DNA from: Demequina litorisediminis
GTDB taxonomy: Bacteria > Actinomycetota > Actinomycetes > Actinomycetales > Demequinaceae
Direction: 5' to 3'
DNA: 64,000 bases
Assembly (NCBI RefSeq): GCF_030161615.1
Contig: NZ_BSUN01000001.1
Location: forward strand, 310,001 to 374,000
Of the stretch, positions 10,990-19,932 are shown in pieces. Made by a program: the position numbers and the translations under genes. How positions within the stretch are numbered: the stretch's first letter is position 1; each line of letters starts with the position of its first letter. Under the pieces are notes generated by a model that was not told the origin of the DNA, ran no database searches, and saw nothing but the letters and a program-made list of their open reading frames with translations.

Positions 10990-11617
10990 GTGCCCACACC
11001 CGCCGCCGCCCACGTCGTCGTGACGCCCAAGGTTCACTACGTGGGAACGCCGGTGGCGCTGCTGGGCACGGCCCATCCGGATGGGTCCATCAACCTCGCA
11101 CCCATGTCCTCCTACTGGGCCCTTGGCCCGCACCTGGTACTGGGGCTTGAGACGGACTCGCGGACCTACGACAACGTCGCGGCGCATCCAGAGATCACCG
11201 TCAACTTTCCCTCGCCCTCCCTGTGGGCCTCCGTCGAGGTGCTCGCCGACACGACGGGGCGCGAGGAGGTCCCGGCCGCCAAGCCTCCCCCGCACCCGGT
11301 TCGCCGCCGACAAGTTCGCCGAGGCCCGCCTCTCCCCCGTGCCGTCCGACCTGGTGACGCCGCCGCGTGTGAAGGAATGCGCGTTGCAGTTCGAGACCAG
11401 GGTGCGCCGTATCACCCCAGGAGTGGGCGACTACGCGATCGTCGAGGCCGAGGTGGTGCGCGTGCACGCCCTGCCCGAGATCGTGAAGCCGGGCACGCAG
11501 CACATCGACCCTCGCCAGTGGCAGCCCACCATCTACGCCTTCCGCCACTACTTCGGCCTTGGCGCCGAGGTGGGGCATCGGCCCACGAGCGACACCCATG
11601 GAGAACTCGCCATCTAA
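10990..11617 (+). CDS. Flavin reductase-like (split-barrel FMN-binding) protein
   Basis: Corrected length 208 residues. The fold is suggested by NLAPMSSYWALGPHLVLGLE and by HPEITVNFPSP, typical of flavin reductase-like split-barrel proteins that bind FMN. The substrate is unknown. One extra base near 11284 (AAGCCTCC for AAGCTCC) breaks the frame; repair joins the halves at VPAAKLPRTRFAADKFAEAR. GTG start at 10990 follows GGAGGTCC. It stands between DUF488 and the molybdate genes but shares no obvious function with them. Confidence 0.75.
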
Positions 11618-11645
11618 GGTGACGCATCTGCCTGCGGAAACGGCG

Positions 11646-11674
11646 TAGACGTGGCGCAAACGCGACACTAGGCT
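11646..11674 (+). promoter_or_regulatory. Candidate promoter of the molybdate operon
   Basis: A TAGACG -35-like hexamer (11646-11651) lies 17 bases upstream of TAGGCT (11669-11674), a good actinobacterial -10. The ATG at 11682 is 7 bases further on, implying a leaderless transcript. Caution: AGGCT is the error signature in this sequence, so the -10 may really read TAGCT. Confidence 0.35.
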
Positions 11675-11681
11675 CTCTTTC

Positions 11682-12086
11682 ATGCCGCATTTGCGTATCA
11701 CCGAGGCCGCCTCGCTACTGGGCGTCTCCGACGACACCGTCCGACGCTGGATCGACAGCGACGGCATTGCGACCGTCAAAGACCCCTCGGGCCGCGTCCT
11801 CGTCGACGGCGTCGACGTGGCGCGGCACGCCCGCGAGCGGGCCCACGCCACCCACGACGCGAGTGGTGTCGCACGCTCCGCACGCAACCAGTTCGTCGGC
11901 ATCGTCACCCACGTCATCGCCGATGCCGTGATGGCCCAGGTCGAGTTGCAGTGCGGTCCCCACCGGGTGGTGTCCCTCATGAGCGCGGAGGCCGTGCGCG
12001 AGCTCGGCCTCGAGCCTGGCGTGGTCGCCACGGCTGTCGTGAAGGCCACCACCGTCATCGTCGAGAAGCCCAGGAGCATCGCATGA
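11682..12086 (+). CDS. HTH-TOBE molybdate-binding regulator-like protein
   Basis: A 134-residue protein with two parts. Residues 1-55 form an excisionase/MerR-like helix-turn-helix (ITEAASLLGVSDDTVRRWID). Residues 68-134 form a molbindin/TOBE domain (NQFVGIVTHVIADAVMAQVE) that binds oxyanions such as molybdate. It directly precedes modA and their stop and start overlap (ATGA). It is a good candidate for a molybdate sensor of the operon, or a storage protein with a DNA-binding head. This is a compact alternative to ModE. Intact frame. Confidence 0.82.
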   Translation: MPHLRITEAASLLGVSDDTVRRWIDSDGIATVKDPSGRVLVDGVDVARHARERAHATHDASGVARSARNQFVGIVTHVIADAVMAQVELQCGPHRVVSLMSAEAVRELGLEPGVVATAVVKATTVIVEKPRSIA

Positions 12087-12856
12087 CCCGTCTCACCGCC
12101 CCTCCTGTTGCCGGCATTGCGGTCGCCACCGCCCTCGTGGTCTCCCTTGCGGCGTGCAGCGCGAGCGATGAACCCCAGACGCTCACCGTCCACGCAGCGG
12201 CGTCGCTCACCGGAGCGATGGGCCAGATCGAGGCCGACTTTGAGGCTGCGCACGAGGGCGTGGACGTGACGCTCAACCTTGGCGGCTCGTCTGGGCTCGC
12301 GGCTCAGATCACCGAAGGCGCGCCGGGAGACGTGTTCGCCTCGGCAGACCAGGCGCAGATGTCCGTGGTCACCGACGCGGGACTCGCGGATACGCCCGAG
12401 GATTTTGCCTCCAACGCCCTCACCATCGCCGTCGCTCCCGGCAATCCCCTGGGAATCACGGACCTCGCCAGCCTTGCCGCTTCGGACGCCACCGTGGTGG
12501 TGTGCGCCGCGCCCGTCCCGTGCGGCGCCGTGACGGAGGAGGTCGAAGCCGCCGCAGGCGTCACGCTCTCCCCCGTCAGCGAGGAGCAGGCGGTCACTGA
12601 CGTGCTGGCGAAGGTGACGTCGGGCCAGGCCGATGCGGGCCTCGTCTATGTCACCGATGTGGCGGGCTCGGACGGTGCGGCCGATGCGGTCGCGTTAGGC
12701 GGCGACGACGCTGTCACCGCAGCGGCAAGCACCACCTATCCGATCGCGACACTGACGGAGTCGGTCAGCCCCGCTCTCGCACAGGAGTTCGTGGAGTACG
12801 TACTGTCCGAGGACGGGCAGGCAACTCTCGCGACGTTCGGGTTCGGGGCTCCGTGA
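12083..12856 (+). CDS. modA: Molybdate ABC transporter substrate-binding lipoprotein
   Basis: Extracellular molybdate-binding component. The 257-residue precursor has a lipoprotein signal with lipobox VSLAAC (Cys about residue 28), then the ModA start [16 protein letters not shown] and [12 protein letters not shown], which form the oxyanion pocket. Overlaps the HTH-TOBE gene upstream and modB downstream, giving a tight regulator-modABC operon. Intact frame. Confidence 0.93.
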   Translation: MTRLTAPPVAGIAVATALVVSLAACSASDEPQTLTVHAAASLTGAMGQIEADFEAAHEGVDVTLNLGGSSGLAAQITEGAPGDVFASADQAQMSVVTDAGLADTPEDFASNALTIAVAPGNPLGITDLASLAASDATVVVCAAPVPCGAVTEEVEAAAGVTLSPVSEEQAVTDVLAKVTSGQADAGLVYVTDVAGSDGAADAVALGGDDAVTAAASTTYPIATLTESVSPALAQEFVEYVLSEDGQATLATFGFGAP

Positions 12857-13710
12857 CGGCTGCCGTCTCCACCATCGCCCGGCCCCGCACGCGCGCGGGC
12901 GCCACGGTCACGCCCCGGTGGCTCGCCATCCCTGCGGTGGCGGGCGCAGCCCTCATCGTGCTGCCACTCCTGGGTCTGGTGTCGAGGGTCGACTGGTCGC
13001 AACTGCCAACGCTCGTCACCAGCGAGGCGTCCCTCGCAGCGGTGGCACTGTCGGCACGGACCGTCGCCGCGTCGACGGCGCTCGTGGTGCTGCTCGGGGT
13101 ACCGATGGCGGTCCTCCTGGCGCGCGTCGATTTTCGCGGCAAGACGCTCGTGCGCACGCTGGTCCTGGCTCCCCTGGTGCTCCCGCCGGTCGTCGGAGGA
13201 CTGGGGCTGCTGTACGCCTTCGGCAAGCGTGGACTCCTGGGCGAGAGCCTTGCGGCGCTCGGCATCGACATCGCGTTCTCCACGACGGCCGTGGTGCTCG
13301 CACAGACCTTCGTCGCCCTGCCCTTCTTGGTGCTGAGCCTCGAGGGTGCGCTGCGCGCCGACGGGACACGCTACGAAGACGCGGCCGCGACACTCGGAGC
13401 GGGGCCATGGACCACCCTGCGGCGCGTCACGCTGCGCCGGGTTTGGCCCGCGCTCGTCGCCGGAACCGTCATCGCCGCGGCCCGTGCCCTGGGCGAATTC
13501 GGTGCCACGTTGACCTTCGCGGGATCCCTCGAGGGCGTGACACGCACCATCCCGCTGGAGATCTACCTCCAGCGCGAGATGGACCCCGATGCGGCGGTCG
13601 CCTTGTCGCTCGTGCTGGTGGTGGTGGCACTGCTGGTGGTCGCCCTCGCCTACGGTGGCGCTGCCCGCGCGGCGCGGGCATCGGCGCGCCCCACCCCGGA
13701 AGTCCGATGA
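12853..13710 (+). CDS. modB: Molybdate ABC transporter permease
   Basis: Membrane component, 285 residues, about six helices. The EAA-type loop that contacts ModC is seen as [22 protein letters not shown] followed by [16 protein letters not shown], a typical ModB signature. Uses a GTG start overlapping the modA stop; its own stop overlaps modC (ATGA). Intact frame. Confidence 0.93.
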   Translation: MTAAVSTIARPRTRAGATVTPRWLAIPAVAGAALIVLPLLGLVSRVDWSQLPTLVTSEASLAAVALSARTVAASTALVVLLGVPMAVLLARVDFRGKTLVRTLVLAPLVLPPVVGGLGLLYAFGKRGLLGESLAALGIDIAFSTTAVVLAQTFVALPFLVLSLEGALRADGTRYEDAAATLGAGPWTTLRRVTLRRVWPALVAGTVIAAARALGEFGATLTFAGSLEGVTRTIPLEIYLQREMDPDAAVALSLVLVVVALLVVALAYGGAARAARASARPTPEVR

Positions 13711-14666
13711 CCGGCCTGGAATGCACGGCGTCCGTGCCGGAACGAGGCGTCGACGCCTCGCTGAGCGTGCGCGCGGGACGGACGGTGGCGCTGCTGGGAC
13801 CGAACGGTTCGGGCAAATCCACCATGCTCGCGGTCGCCGCCGGCCTCCTGCGGCCCGGCGTGGCGTCCGTGACCGTGGGCGAATCCCCGGCGCTGACCTG
13901 TCACGACGACCGCACCTGGGTACCCCCGCATCGGCGCCCCATCACCCTGCTGACGCAGGACCCCTCCCTGTTCGCCGGGATGAGCGTGCTCGAGAACGTG
14001 GCCTTTGGCCCGCGTGCGCGAGGCCTGTCCCGTGACGCCGCGCGTGCGGCCGCCCACGGCTGGCTCGAGCGCACCGGCGTCGCCCACCTTGCGTTCGCCC
14101 GCGCAGAGTCGCTCTCCGGTGGCCAGGCGCAGCGAGTCGCCATCGCACGGGCGCTTGCCACCGAGCCCACTGTCCTCCTGCTCGACGAACCGCTCGCCGC
14201 CCTCGATGTCGATGCGGCAGGCGAGGTCAGGGCCCTGCTCGCCGGTCTCCTCACGAACGTCACGGCCGTCATCGCCACCCATCACCTGCTCGATGCCGCG
14301 CTGCTGGCCGACGACGTTGTCGTCATGCACGAAGGACGGGTCGCCGAGCAGGGCACGCGGGCCGATGTCCTCACCCGTCCGCGGCACGAGTTCACGGCCA
14401 GGCTGGCCGGGCGCGGCCTGTTGCGCACGCCCACCGGATTCCTCGCTCCGTCACCCGCACAGGTCACTCTGGCCGTCACGGGTGGGGGCTTGCCAGGGAC
14501 GATCGCGCGAGTCGAGGCACATGCGGAGTCCACGCGGGTGTGGGTCGACGTGCCCGAAGGCATCCTCGCGAGCGACGTCGATCCGGTCACCTCGCCGCCT
14601 GCCCTCGTCACCCCCGGCACCGCGGTGACATGCGAGATCGCGCCCGAGGTCAGCACCTACACCTGA
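13707..14666 (+). CDS. modC: Molybdate ABC transporter ATP-binding protein
   Basis: Drives molybdate import. Walker [10 protein letters not shown] (about residue 33), signature [15 protein letters not shown] and Walker [13 protein letters not shown] are all present. A C-terminal region of about 80 residues resembles a single TOBE domain. Length 319 residues, slightly short for ModC. Its stop codon lies inside a palindrome shared with the convergent moaD stop. Intact frame. Confidence 0.92.
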   Translation: MTGLECTASVPERGVDASLSVRAGRTVALLGPNGSGKSTMLAVAAGLLRPGVASVTVGESPALTCHDDRTWVPPHRRPITLLTQDPSLFAGMSVLENVAFGPRARGLSRDAARAAAHGWLERTGVAHLAFARAESLSGGQAQRVAIARALATEPTVLLLDEPLAALDVDAAGEVRALLAGLLTNVTAVIATHHLLDAALLADDVVVMHEGRVAEQGTRADVLTRPRHEFTARLAGRGLLRTPTGFLAPSPAQVTLAVTGGGLPGTIARVEAHAESTRVWVDVPEGILASDVDPVTSPPALVTPGTAVTCEIAPEVSTYT

Positions 14667-14678
14667 GGCGCGCCTCAG
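14663..14678. terminator. Palindrome holding both stop codons of modC and moaD
   Basis: CTGAGGCGCGCCTCAG is a perfect 16-base palindrome between two convergent operons. The modC TGA (14664-14666) and the moaD stop (TCA on the plus strand, 14675-14677) are symmetric within it. It could act as a short bidirectional terminator; there is no T-run on either side. Confidence 0.45.
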
Positions 14679-14914
14679 CCTCCCGCGAAGGGAGGTAGCA
14701 CATCCACGAGCGCTCCCGCGGGCACGGGGACGTCATCGCTCGCGCGCGTGCGGTTGACGACGATCGAACACTGCTTCAGGACACGCGAAAAATCCGCACC
14801 GAAGCGCGCCGCAAGCGCCTCACGCAGCGCCGCCACCGAGGGCTCGTGCGTCATCGACGCCTCGTCCACTCCCGCGGCCTCGGCCGCTGCGGCGAACAGT
14901 CGCACCGTCACCAT
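14675..14914 (-). CDS. moaD: Molybdopterin synthase sulfur-carrier subunit
   Basis: Ubiquitin-like sulfur carrier of MPT synthase, 79 residues, ending in the essential Gly-Gly (PPFAGG). It is adenylated by the MoeB-like enzyme at 17434-18150 and delivers sulfur to MoaE. Last gene of the long minus-strand nitrate/Moco run. Its start overlaps the DUF6457 stop by one base (TGATG). Intact frame. Confidence 0.9.
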   Translation of the reverse strand: MVTVRLFAAAAEAAGVDEASMTHEPSVAALREALAARFGADFSRVLKQCSIVVNRTRASDDVPVPAGALVDVLPPFAGG

Positions 14915-15202
14915 CAGCCTGGCATCTCCTCAGTCCAGGAAGCCGTCAACGCCGTCGCCGTGGCCAGGGCCTGCTCGAACGCCTCCATCGCGGCGCCCTC
15001 GTCAAAGCCATCCTCTGCTATCGCTGCCTGTCCCACGGCGTAGCCGATCAGGAAGGTCGTCAGCGGCGCACTCGGGCGCGCCACGGCGTGGGCCGCGTCC
15101 CTGGCCACGTCAAGAAGACGCTGGACGTCGACGACGGCGGTATCAATGCCAAGTTCACCGGCGAGGGCCTCGACCCACACCTCGAGCCTGAGTATTCGTC
15201 AT
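14914..15202 (-). CDS. DUF6457 small protein in the Moco cluster
   Basis: Corrected length 95 residues. Begins MTNTQLEVWVEALAGELGID and carries LLDVARDAAHAVARPSAP with TTFLIGYAVG, the pattern I associate with DUF6457. No known function. It is all-helical and acidic with no membrane segment. The start overlaps the mobA stop (ATGA) and the stop overlaps moaD, so it is translated as part of Moco synthesis. One extra base near 15189 (CAGGCTC). A helper role for MobA or MoaD is inference only. Confidence 0.75.
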
Positions 15203-15759
15203 GACAACTCCTTCCGCAGGCGTTCCACATCTTCCCAGGTATCCGCGTCTGCCGCCGCGCGAGCCACGGGAACCTCCACCATGGCAAGTCCTTCCGTGAG
15301 CCGTCGCATCGACGCGCCCCCGACCTCGCCCACGCTCGCGATCGCGGCCCGCAGCGTGGCGCCGTCATACACCGCGAGGAGGGGCTGCGTGCGCCCATCG
15401 GCATCCACGGCCCACGCTCCGTCCCCGTGCCAGGCCTCCAGGAGAACCGGCACCGCATCGGCCACATAGGGCATGTCACAGGCGAGCACAAGGACCGCGT
15501 CGGCGGCAGGCGTGGGTAGCGCCGCCATCCCCGCGGCGATCGCGGCCACCGGCCCTCCGTGGTGGGGCACCTCCCTGGCAGTCAGCACCTCGGCAGGCAC
15601 ACCCTCGGGTGGCCCCACCACCACGGTCGTACGAGCGCCCGACGCGGCATCAAGGGTCCGCTCCAGGAGGGTCGCGCCACCCACCATGAGCGCTCCCTTG
15701 TCCGCACCATCAAGGCGCGTGGCGCGGCCGCCTGCGAGAACGAGCGCATCAACATTCAC
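15199..15759 (-). CDS. mobA: Molybdenum cofactor guanylyltransferase
   Basis: Adds GMP to Moco to make the guanine dinucleotide form used by NarG and NasA. The 186-residue protein has the nucleotidyltransferase motif LAGGRATRLDGADKG at the N-terminus and CDMPYV for the metal site. GTG start overlaps the moaC stop (GTGA). Intact frame. Its presence fits the bis-MGD enzymes encoded here. Confidence 0.9.
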   Translation of the reverse strand: MNVDALVLAGGRATRLDGADKGALMVGGATLLERTLDAASGARTTVVVGPPEGVPAEVLTAREVPHHGGPVAAIAAGMAALPTPAADAVLVLACDMPYVADAVPVLLEAWHGDGAWAVDADGRTQPLLAVYDGATLRAAIASVGEVGGASMRRLTEGLAMVEVPVARAAADADTWEDVERLRKELS

Positions 15760-16226
15760 GCCCGCGTCCAGTCCCCCGACTTGCCGCCCCGCTTGGACAA
15801 CAGCCGCACCTCACGGATCGAGGTGGCCTTGTCCAGCCCCTTCACCATGTCGACCATGGTGAGGGCCGCGACCGATGCCGACGTCAGCGCCTCCATCTCG
15901 ACGCCGGTGCGGTCGGCGGTGCGACAGGTGGCGACGATGCGGACCCCGCCGTCCTCCACGTCGAGGTCCACGGTGACACCGTGGACCCCGATCACGTGGG
16001 CGAGCGGCAGCAGTTCCGGTGTGCGCTTGGCCGCAGCGATGCCTGCCACGCGGGCCACCGCAATCGCGTCGCCCTTGGGCACGCCACCTCCGCGCAACGC
16101 CTCGACGACGAAGGGCGCGCACACCACGAAGGCCTCGGCCGTCGCCTCCCGCACGGTCGGCTGCTTGGCGGTGACGTCAACCATGCGCGCGTGGCCCCGG
16201 TCGTCAAGGTGAGTGAAGTCGTTCAC
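15756..16226 (-). CDS. moaC: Cyclic pyranopterin monophosphate synthase
   Basis: Works after MoaA to form cPMP. The 156-residue protein shows LLPLAHVIGVHGVTVDLDV and the highly conserved EMEALTSASVAALTMVDMVK. The first motif has His where most MoaC proteins have Cys-His, which is common in this phylum. GTG start overlaps the moeA stop (GTGA). Intact frame. Confidence 0.93.
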   Translation of the reverse strand: MNDFTHLDDRGHARMVDVTAKQPTVREATAEAFVVCAPFVVEALRGGGVPKGDAIAVARVAGIAAAKRTPELLPLAHVIGVHGVTVDLDVEDGGVRIVATCRTADRTGVEMEALTSASVAALTMVDMVKGLDKATSIREVRLLSKRGGKSGDWTRA

Positions 16227-17412
16227 GACAGGATCTCCAGATGGCTCAACATGAAACTCACGGTATCGCCGGGGAGCACCTCGTCAACCTCGGCAGGCAC
16301 CACCGCTAGGACTCGTCCCTTGGCGAGCGACGCCACCAGGTGGGAGCGCGAGCCCCCTGACGTGGCGGGCCTCAGCGCACCGTTCGGATCGAACACGGCG
16401 GGAACGAACTGAGGCTCGCCCGTGCGGTGAGGCCCACCCCACCGCGGCGGGGGCCGCAGGCATCAAGGGCTCCGGCGCTCCCAGCATGGTGCGCACCATG
16501 GCTCCCACCACCACGGAGAACGTCACCGCGACCGAGACGGGGTTGCCAGGAAGGCACGCGATAGGGATGCCCTGGACCGTGCCGATGCCTTGAGGCTTGC
16601 CCGGCTGCATCGCGACCGCCCGAAAGCTCACGCCACGATCAGCAAGCGCCGCCTTGACCGGATCGTAGGCCCCCACCGACGCCCCGCCTGCGGTCACGAT
16701 GAGGTCCGCGTCCACGCCATCGAGGGCCGCGATCACCGCCTCCGGCGTATCGCCAGCACGGGGCAGCACCACCGGCACGCCACCCGCCCCCTTGACCAGG
16801 GCGGCCAGCAGCGTCGAGTTCGAATCGATGATCTGCCCTGGTCCGGGCACGGTTCCAGGAGGCACCAACTCGTCTCCGGTGGCCAACACCGCGATCCTGG
16901 GCTTCCGACGCACAGCGATCTCCACGGCACCGACCGACGCGGCCGCGGACAGTTGCCACGAGCCGAGCAGGACCCCCGCCGCCACCACCACGTCACCGAC
17001 GCGGACGTCCTCGCCGCGACGGCGCACATGGGCACCGGCCACCGCACTCTCGGCGAACGTGACCCGCTCCACTCCGCCGTCGGTCGCCTCCACGGGTACC
17101 ACCGCATCGGCGCCCTGAGGCAGCGGCGCCCCGGTCATGATGCGCATGGTCGTCCCCGGCGCCAGGGGCGCGGGAAGTCCGGGCCCCGCGGGAATGTCGC
17201 CGCTCACCGGCAGCGTCCGCCCCGCCACGGCCTCCGCGGTGCGGACGGCGTAGCCGTCCATCGCAGAGTTATCGAACGCGGGCCCATCGACGGTGGCCAC
17301 CACGTCCTCGGCCAACACCCGGTCCATGCCGTCGATCAGTGACACGCGCTCGACGGGGAGCCTCGGACACCAACGAGACGGCCTCGGCGATGTGCTCGGC
17401 AAGGGGGCGCAT
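16223..17412 (-). CDS. moeA: Molybdopterin molybdenumtransferase
   Basis: Inserts molybdate into adenylated molybdopterin. Motifs in order: DNSAMDGYAVRT, GGASVGAYDPVK, MQPGKPQGIG and CLPGNPVSV, all typical MoeA. Corrected length 395 residues. Start ATG 17412 follows GGAGGTGAC. Two frame breaks: extra base near 17359 (GAGGCTCC for GAGCTCC) and one extra base near 16428 that does not have the AGCT signature. Repair of the second gives a proper domain IV ending in SFMLSHLEILS. Confidence 0.9.
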
Positions 17413-17433
17413 GTCACCTCCAGGAGGAACGAG

Positions 17434-18150
17434 TCAGGGCTGAGTGACGGGGGTGAGGGTGACGTCCCGCCACCGCCCCGTCCTGCCATCGACGATAGCG
17501 AGGGTGCCCGCAAGGGAGCCGCCGACCCGCGCGGCCAGGCGCACCGCCTCAGACGCCATCGCGGTGCCCACCTGCCCACACACGGTTCCGAGGACGGGGC
17601 CGCCGTCACACGTCTCGAGGTCGAACGGGTCGGGACCGGGAAAAACGTCATCGAGCCGGTATCGCCCGTCGAAGACGGTGACCTGGCCATGCCAGCCGGC
17701 GACGGCACCCCAGGCCACCGGGATCCCCCAGCCGTGGGCGGTGGCCTCGATGATTCGGCGCACCGGCATCGTGTCGGTCGCGTCCACCACCACGTCATGG
17801 CCGGCGAGCAGGTCGCGTACGTTCGCCTCGGTGAGCCTCTCGCTCACGGGTCGTACCGTGACTCCCGGCGCCACGCGCCCGAGCACCTGCGCCGCAGCGT
17901 CCACCTTGAGGCGTCCCACGTCATCGGGTCCATAGAGGATCTGCCGGTGCAAGTTGGTGACGCTCACGTGATCGGAATCGATCAGGGTCAGCGAGCCCAC
18001 GCCAGCGGCAGCAAGGTACAGCGCTGCGGGACAACCCAGGCCGCCCGCACCCACCACCACGATGCTCGCGTCAGCAAGCGCTCGCTGACCGTCGTCGCCA
18101 AAGCCGCTCAGGCCACGCTGGCGGGCGAAAGCGTCAGGGCTGGAGGACAT
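17434..18150 (-). CDS. moeB: MoeB/ThiF-family adenylyltransferase
   Basis: E1-like enzyme that adenylates the MoaD C-terminus. 238 residues with the ATP site VVGAGGLGCPAALYLAAAG, the LHRQILY motif and DATDTMPVRR. No C-terminal rhodanese domain, so sulfur must come from elsewhere. I chose ATG 18150, which overlaps cbiX by 17 bases; the frame is open further upstream. It could also serve thiamine synthesis, but the neighbours point to Moco. Intact frame. Confidence 0.87.
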   Translation of the reverse strand: MSSSPDAFARQRGLSGFGDDGQRALADASIVVVGAGGLGCPAALYLAAAGVGSLTLIDSDHVSVTNLHRQILYGPDDVGRLKVDAAAQVLGRVAPGVTVRPVSERLTEANVRDLLAGHDVVVDATDTMPVRRIIEATAHGWGIPVAWGAVAGWHGQVTVFDGRYRLDDVFPGPDPFDLETCDGGPVLGTVCGQVGTAMASEAVRLAARVGGSLAGTLAIVDGRTGRWRDVTLTPVTQP

Positions 18151-18823
18151 CGGCAAATCGGTCCGCGACAATCTCGAGCAACGTGGGATGCGGCGCAAGC
18201 GGCGGGGTCACGAAGTCGGCGCCCGCCTCCTCGAGGCGGCGTTGGAAGAGTCCCGGAGCAAGTAGGTAGGACGCCACGGCCACCACCCCATCTTCGCCGT
18301 TGACGCGCGCATCCGCGACCGCGTCCGCGACGGAAGGCTTGAGGCCTGCGGCGAAGCCCACACGGACGGGGCCGCCCCACCGCTGTCGCAACAACTCCGC
18401 CGCCGCGGCCGTATCGGCCTGACTACGGGGATCGGAAGACCCGGCGGCCGCGAGGACCACGGTCGCGTCCTCGGGCACACCCGCCTCTTCGAGACGCTGG
18501 TGAACGATGTCGAGCAGCCTGCCGTCCGGCCCGAGCGCATGGGCCGAGAGGACGTCGGCGCGGTCCGCCACCGCGTTCGCGATGTCGACATACACGTGAT
18601 AGCCGCCCGCCAGCAGCAGCGGCACCACGATGGCGGAGACGCCGTCGCCGTGCGGCACCTCGGCTACCACATCGGCGAGGTCAGGGCCATGGACGTCGAC
18701 GTACGCCTCGCGCACATCCAGCCCCGTGGCGGCACGGAGTTCGTCCACGACGCCGCTCATGGTGGCACGCCCCTCGGCGGACCGGGTGCCGTGCCCGCAG
18801 GCGATCAGGATCGGAGAGGTCAT
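18134..18823 (-). CDS. cbiX: Sirohydrochlorin chelatase, CbiX/SirB type
   Basis: Inserts ferrous iron into sirohydrochlorin to make siroheme for NirB. The 229-residue two-lobed protein has the N-terminal metal-site motif LIACGHGTR and the second conserved segment VPLLLAGGYHVYVDI. It follows nnaR with overlapping stop and start (ATGA). CysG here lacks the chelatase part known from some fused enzymes as a separate domain, so this gene may complete the pathway. Intact frame. Confidence 0.88.
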   Translation of the reverse strand: MTSPILIACGHGTRSAEGRATMSGVVDELRAATGLDVREAYVDVHGPDLADVVAEVPHGDGVSAIVVPLLLAGGYHVYVDIANAVADRADVLSAHALGPDGRLLDIVHQRLEEAGVPEDATVVLAAAGSSDPRSQADTAAAAELLRQRWGGPVRVGFAAGLKPSVADAVADARVNGEDGVVAVASYLLAPGLFQRRLEEAGADFVTPPLAPHPTLLEIVADRFADVLQP

Positions 18824-19932
18824 GCGGTCACCGCCAACGCGTAGCCGCGCTTGACCACCGTGCGCACCAGGGCGCGGGACCCGGCGTTCTCTCTGAGGCG
18901 GTTGATCGCGGCCTCGACCGCATGCGGCCCTGCCTGCGCCCCTGGCAGCAACTCTCCGAGTTGCTCGCGAGTGAGCACGTTGCCGCGCGCCGCCGCGAGC
19001 GCGCGAAGAATCTCCAGACCCGTGGGGGTCAGCGGCAGCACTCTGCCGTCGAGGATCGCTGACGTCGCCCGCATCACGAGGCCGCCGTCGGGGGTGGGGA
19101 TCGCTGCGGTGTTCTCGCTGTAGTGCTTCACGAGCTCACGGACCAGCGCCCCGAGGCGCCAGCGGTCCGGCCAGTGGGCCGTGAGCCCCGCCTCGATCAG
19201 CGGTGCGGCCGTCACCGGGCCCACGCAGGCAAGCACCAGGTCACCCGTCGCGGCGCGGGCGGCGATGGGCGCCAAGACCCCCACCTCCTCGACCCCGGCG
19301 AGCCAGGCGCTGGCTCCCGGCGCGGACGTAAACAGAACGGCGTCCACACAGCCGTCGGCCGCCGCGGCGATCATCTGGCGGTGTGGGACCGGATCCGTGG
19401 GGGCACCCCAGCCGTACACGACCAGCGACTGCACCGTGGCGCCGGCCGTCGTGAAGGCCTCATCGAGCCCGTCCGAGCCGTTGCCGTGATGCTGGACCGC
19501 GATCCGCAAGCCATCGACGCCCTCGGCGAGGAGGTAGTCACGGAGTTCGGCGGCAGTTTCCGACTCGGCGACCCAATCCGCTTCGAGCCCCTGCTGCTGG
19601 ATGGCACCACGGGCCTTGGGGCCGCGCGCGATGAGGCGCGCACCACGCATTGCGGCGAGAAGGTCCTCGGCGAGTCCGGCGGCATCGGCCGCCTCAACCC
19701 ACCCTCGAAAGCCGATGCCCGTGGTGGCGACCACCACATCGGGCGGGTTCGCGATGACGGCACGCGTGTTCTCGATCAAGAGCGCGTCATCAAGATGCGG
19801 AATGGTGCTCAGGGCAGCGGCGTGGCGAACGGAGGCGCCGCGCCTTTCCAGCGCCGACGCCAACTCGCGCTTGCGTCGATCCGCCGTGATGACCATCACG
19901 CAGCCGGTCAAAGGCTCCCCCGCGTCGGTCAT
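18820..19932 (-). CDS. nnaR: NnaR-like regulator: HemD domain fused to winged helix
   Basis: 370 residues. Residues about 1-265 resemble uroporphyrinogen-III synthase; residues about 275-370 are an OmpR-type winged helix (LTREQLGELLPGAQAGPHAV and VVKRGYALAV). This architecture matches NnaR of Streptomyces and mycobacteria, a regulator of nitrite assimilation that works with GlnR. A separate true hemD is at 34816-35910, so this copy is more likely regulatory. Located between cysG and cbiX with overlapping ends. Binding sites cannot be assigned from this sequence. Intact frame. Confidence 0.88.
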   Translation of the reverse strand: MTDAGEPLTGCVMVITADRRKRELASALERRGASVRHAAALSTIPHLDDALLIENTRAVIANPPDVVVATTGIGFRGWVEAADAAGLAEDLLAAMRGARLIARGPKARGAIQQQGLEADWVAESETAAELRDYLLAEGVDGLRIAVQHHGNGSDGLDEAFTTAGATVQSLVVYGWGAPTDPVPHRQMIAAAADGCVDAVLFTSAPGASAWLAGVEEVGVLAPIAARAATGDLVLACVGPVTAAPLIEAGLTAHWPDRWRLGALVRELVKHYSENTAAIPTPDGGLVMRATSAILDGRVLPLTPTGLEILRALAAARGNVLTREQLGELLPGAQAGPHAVEAAINRLRENAGSRALVRTVVKRGYALAVTA

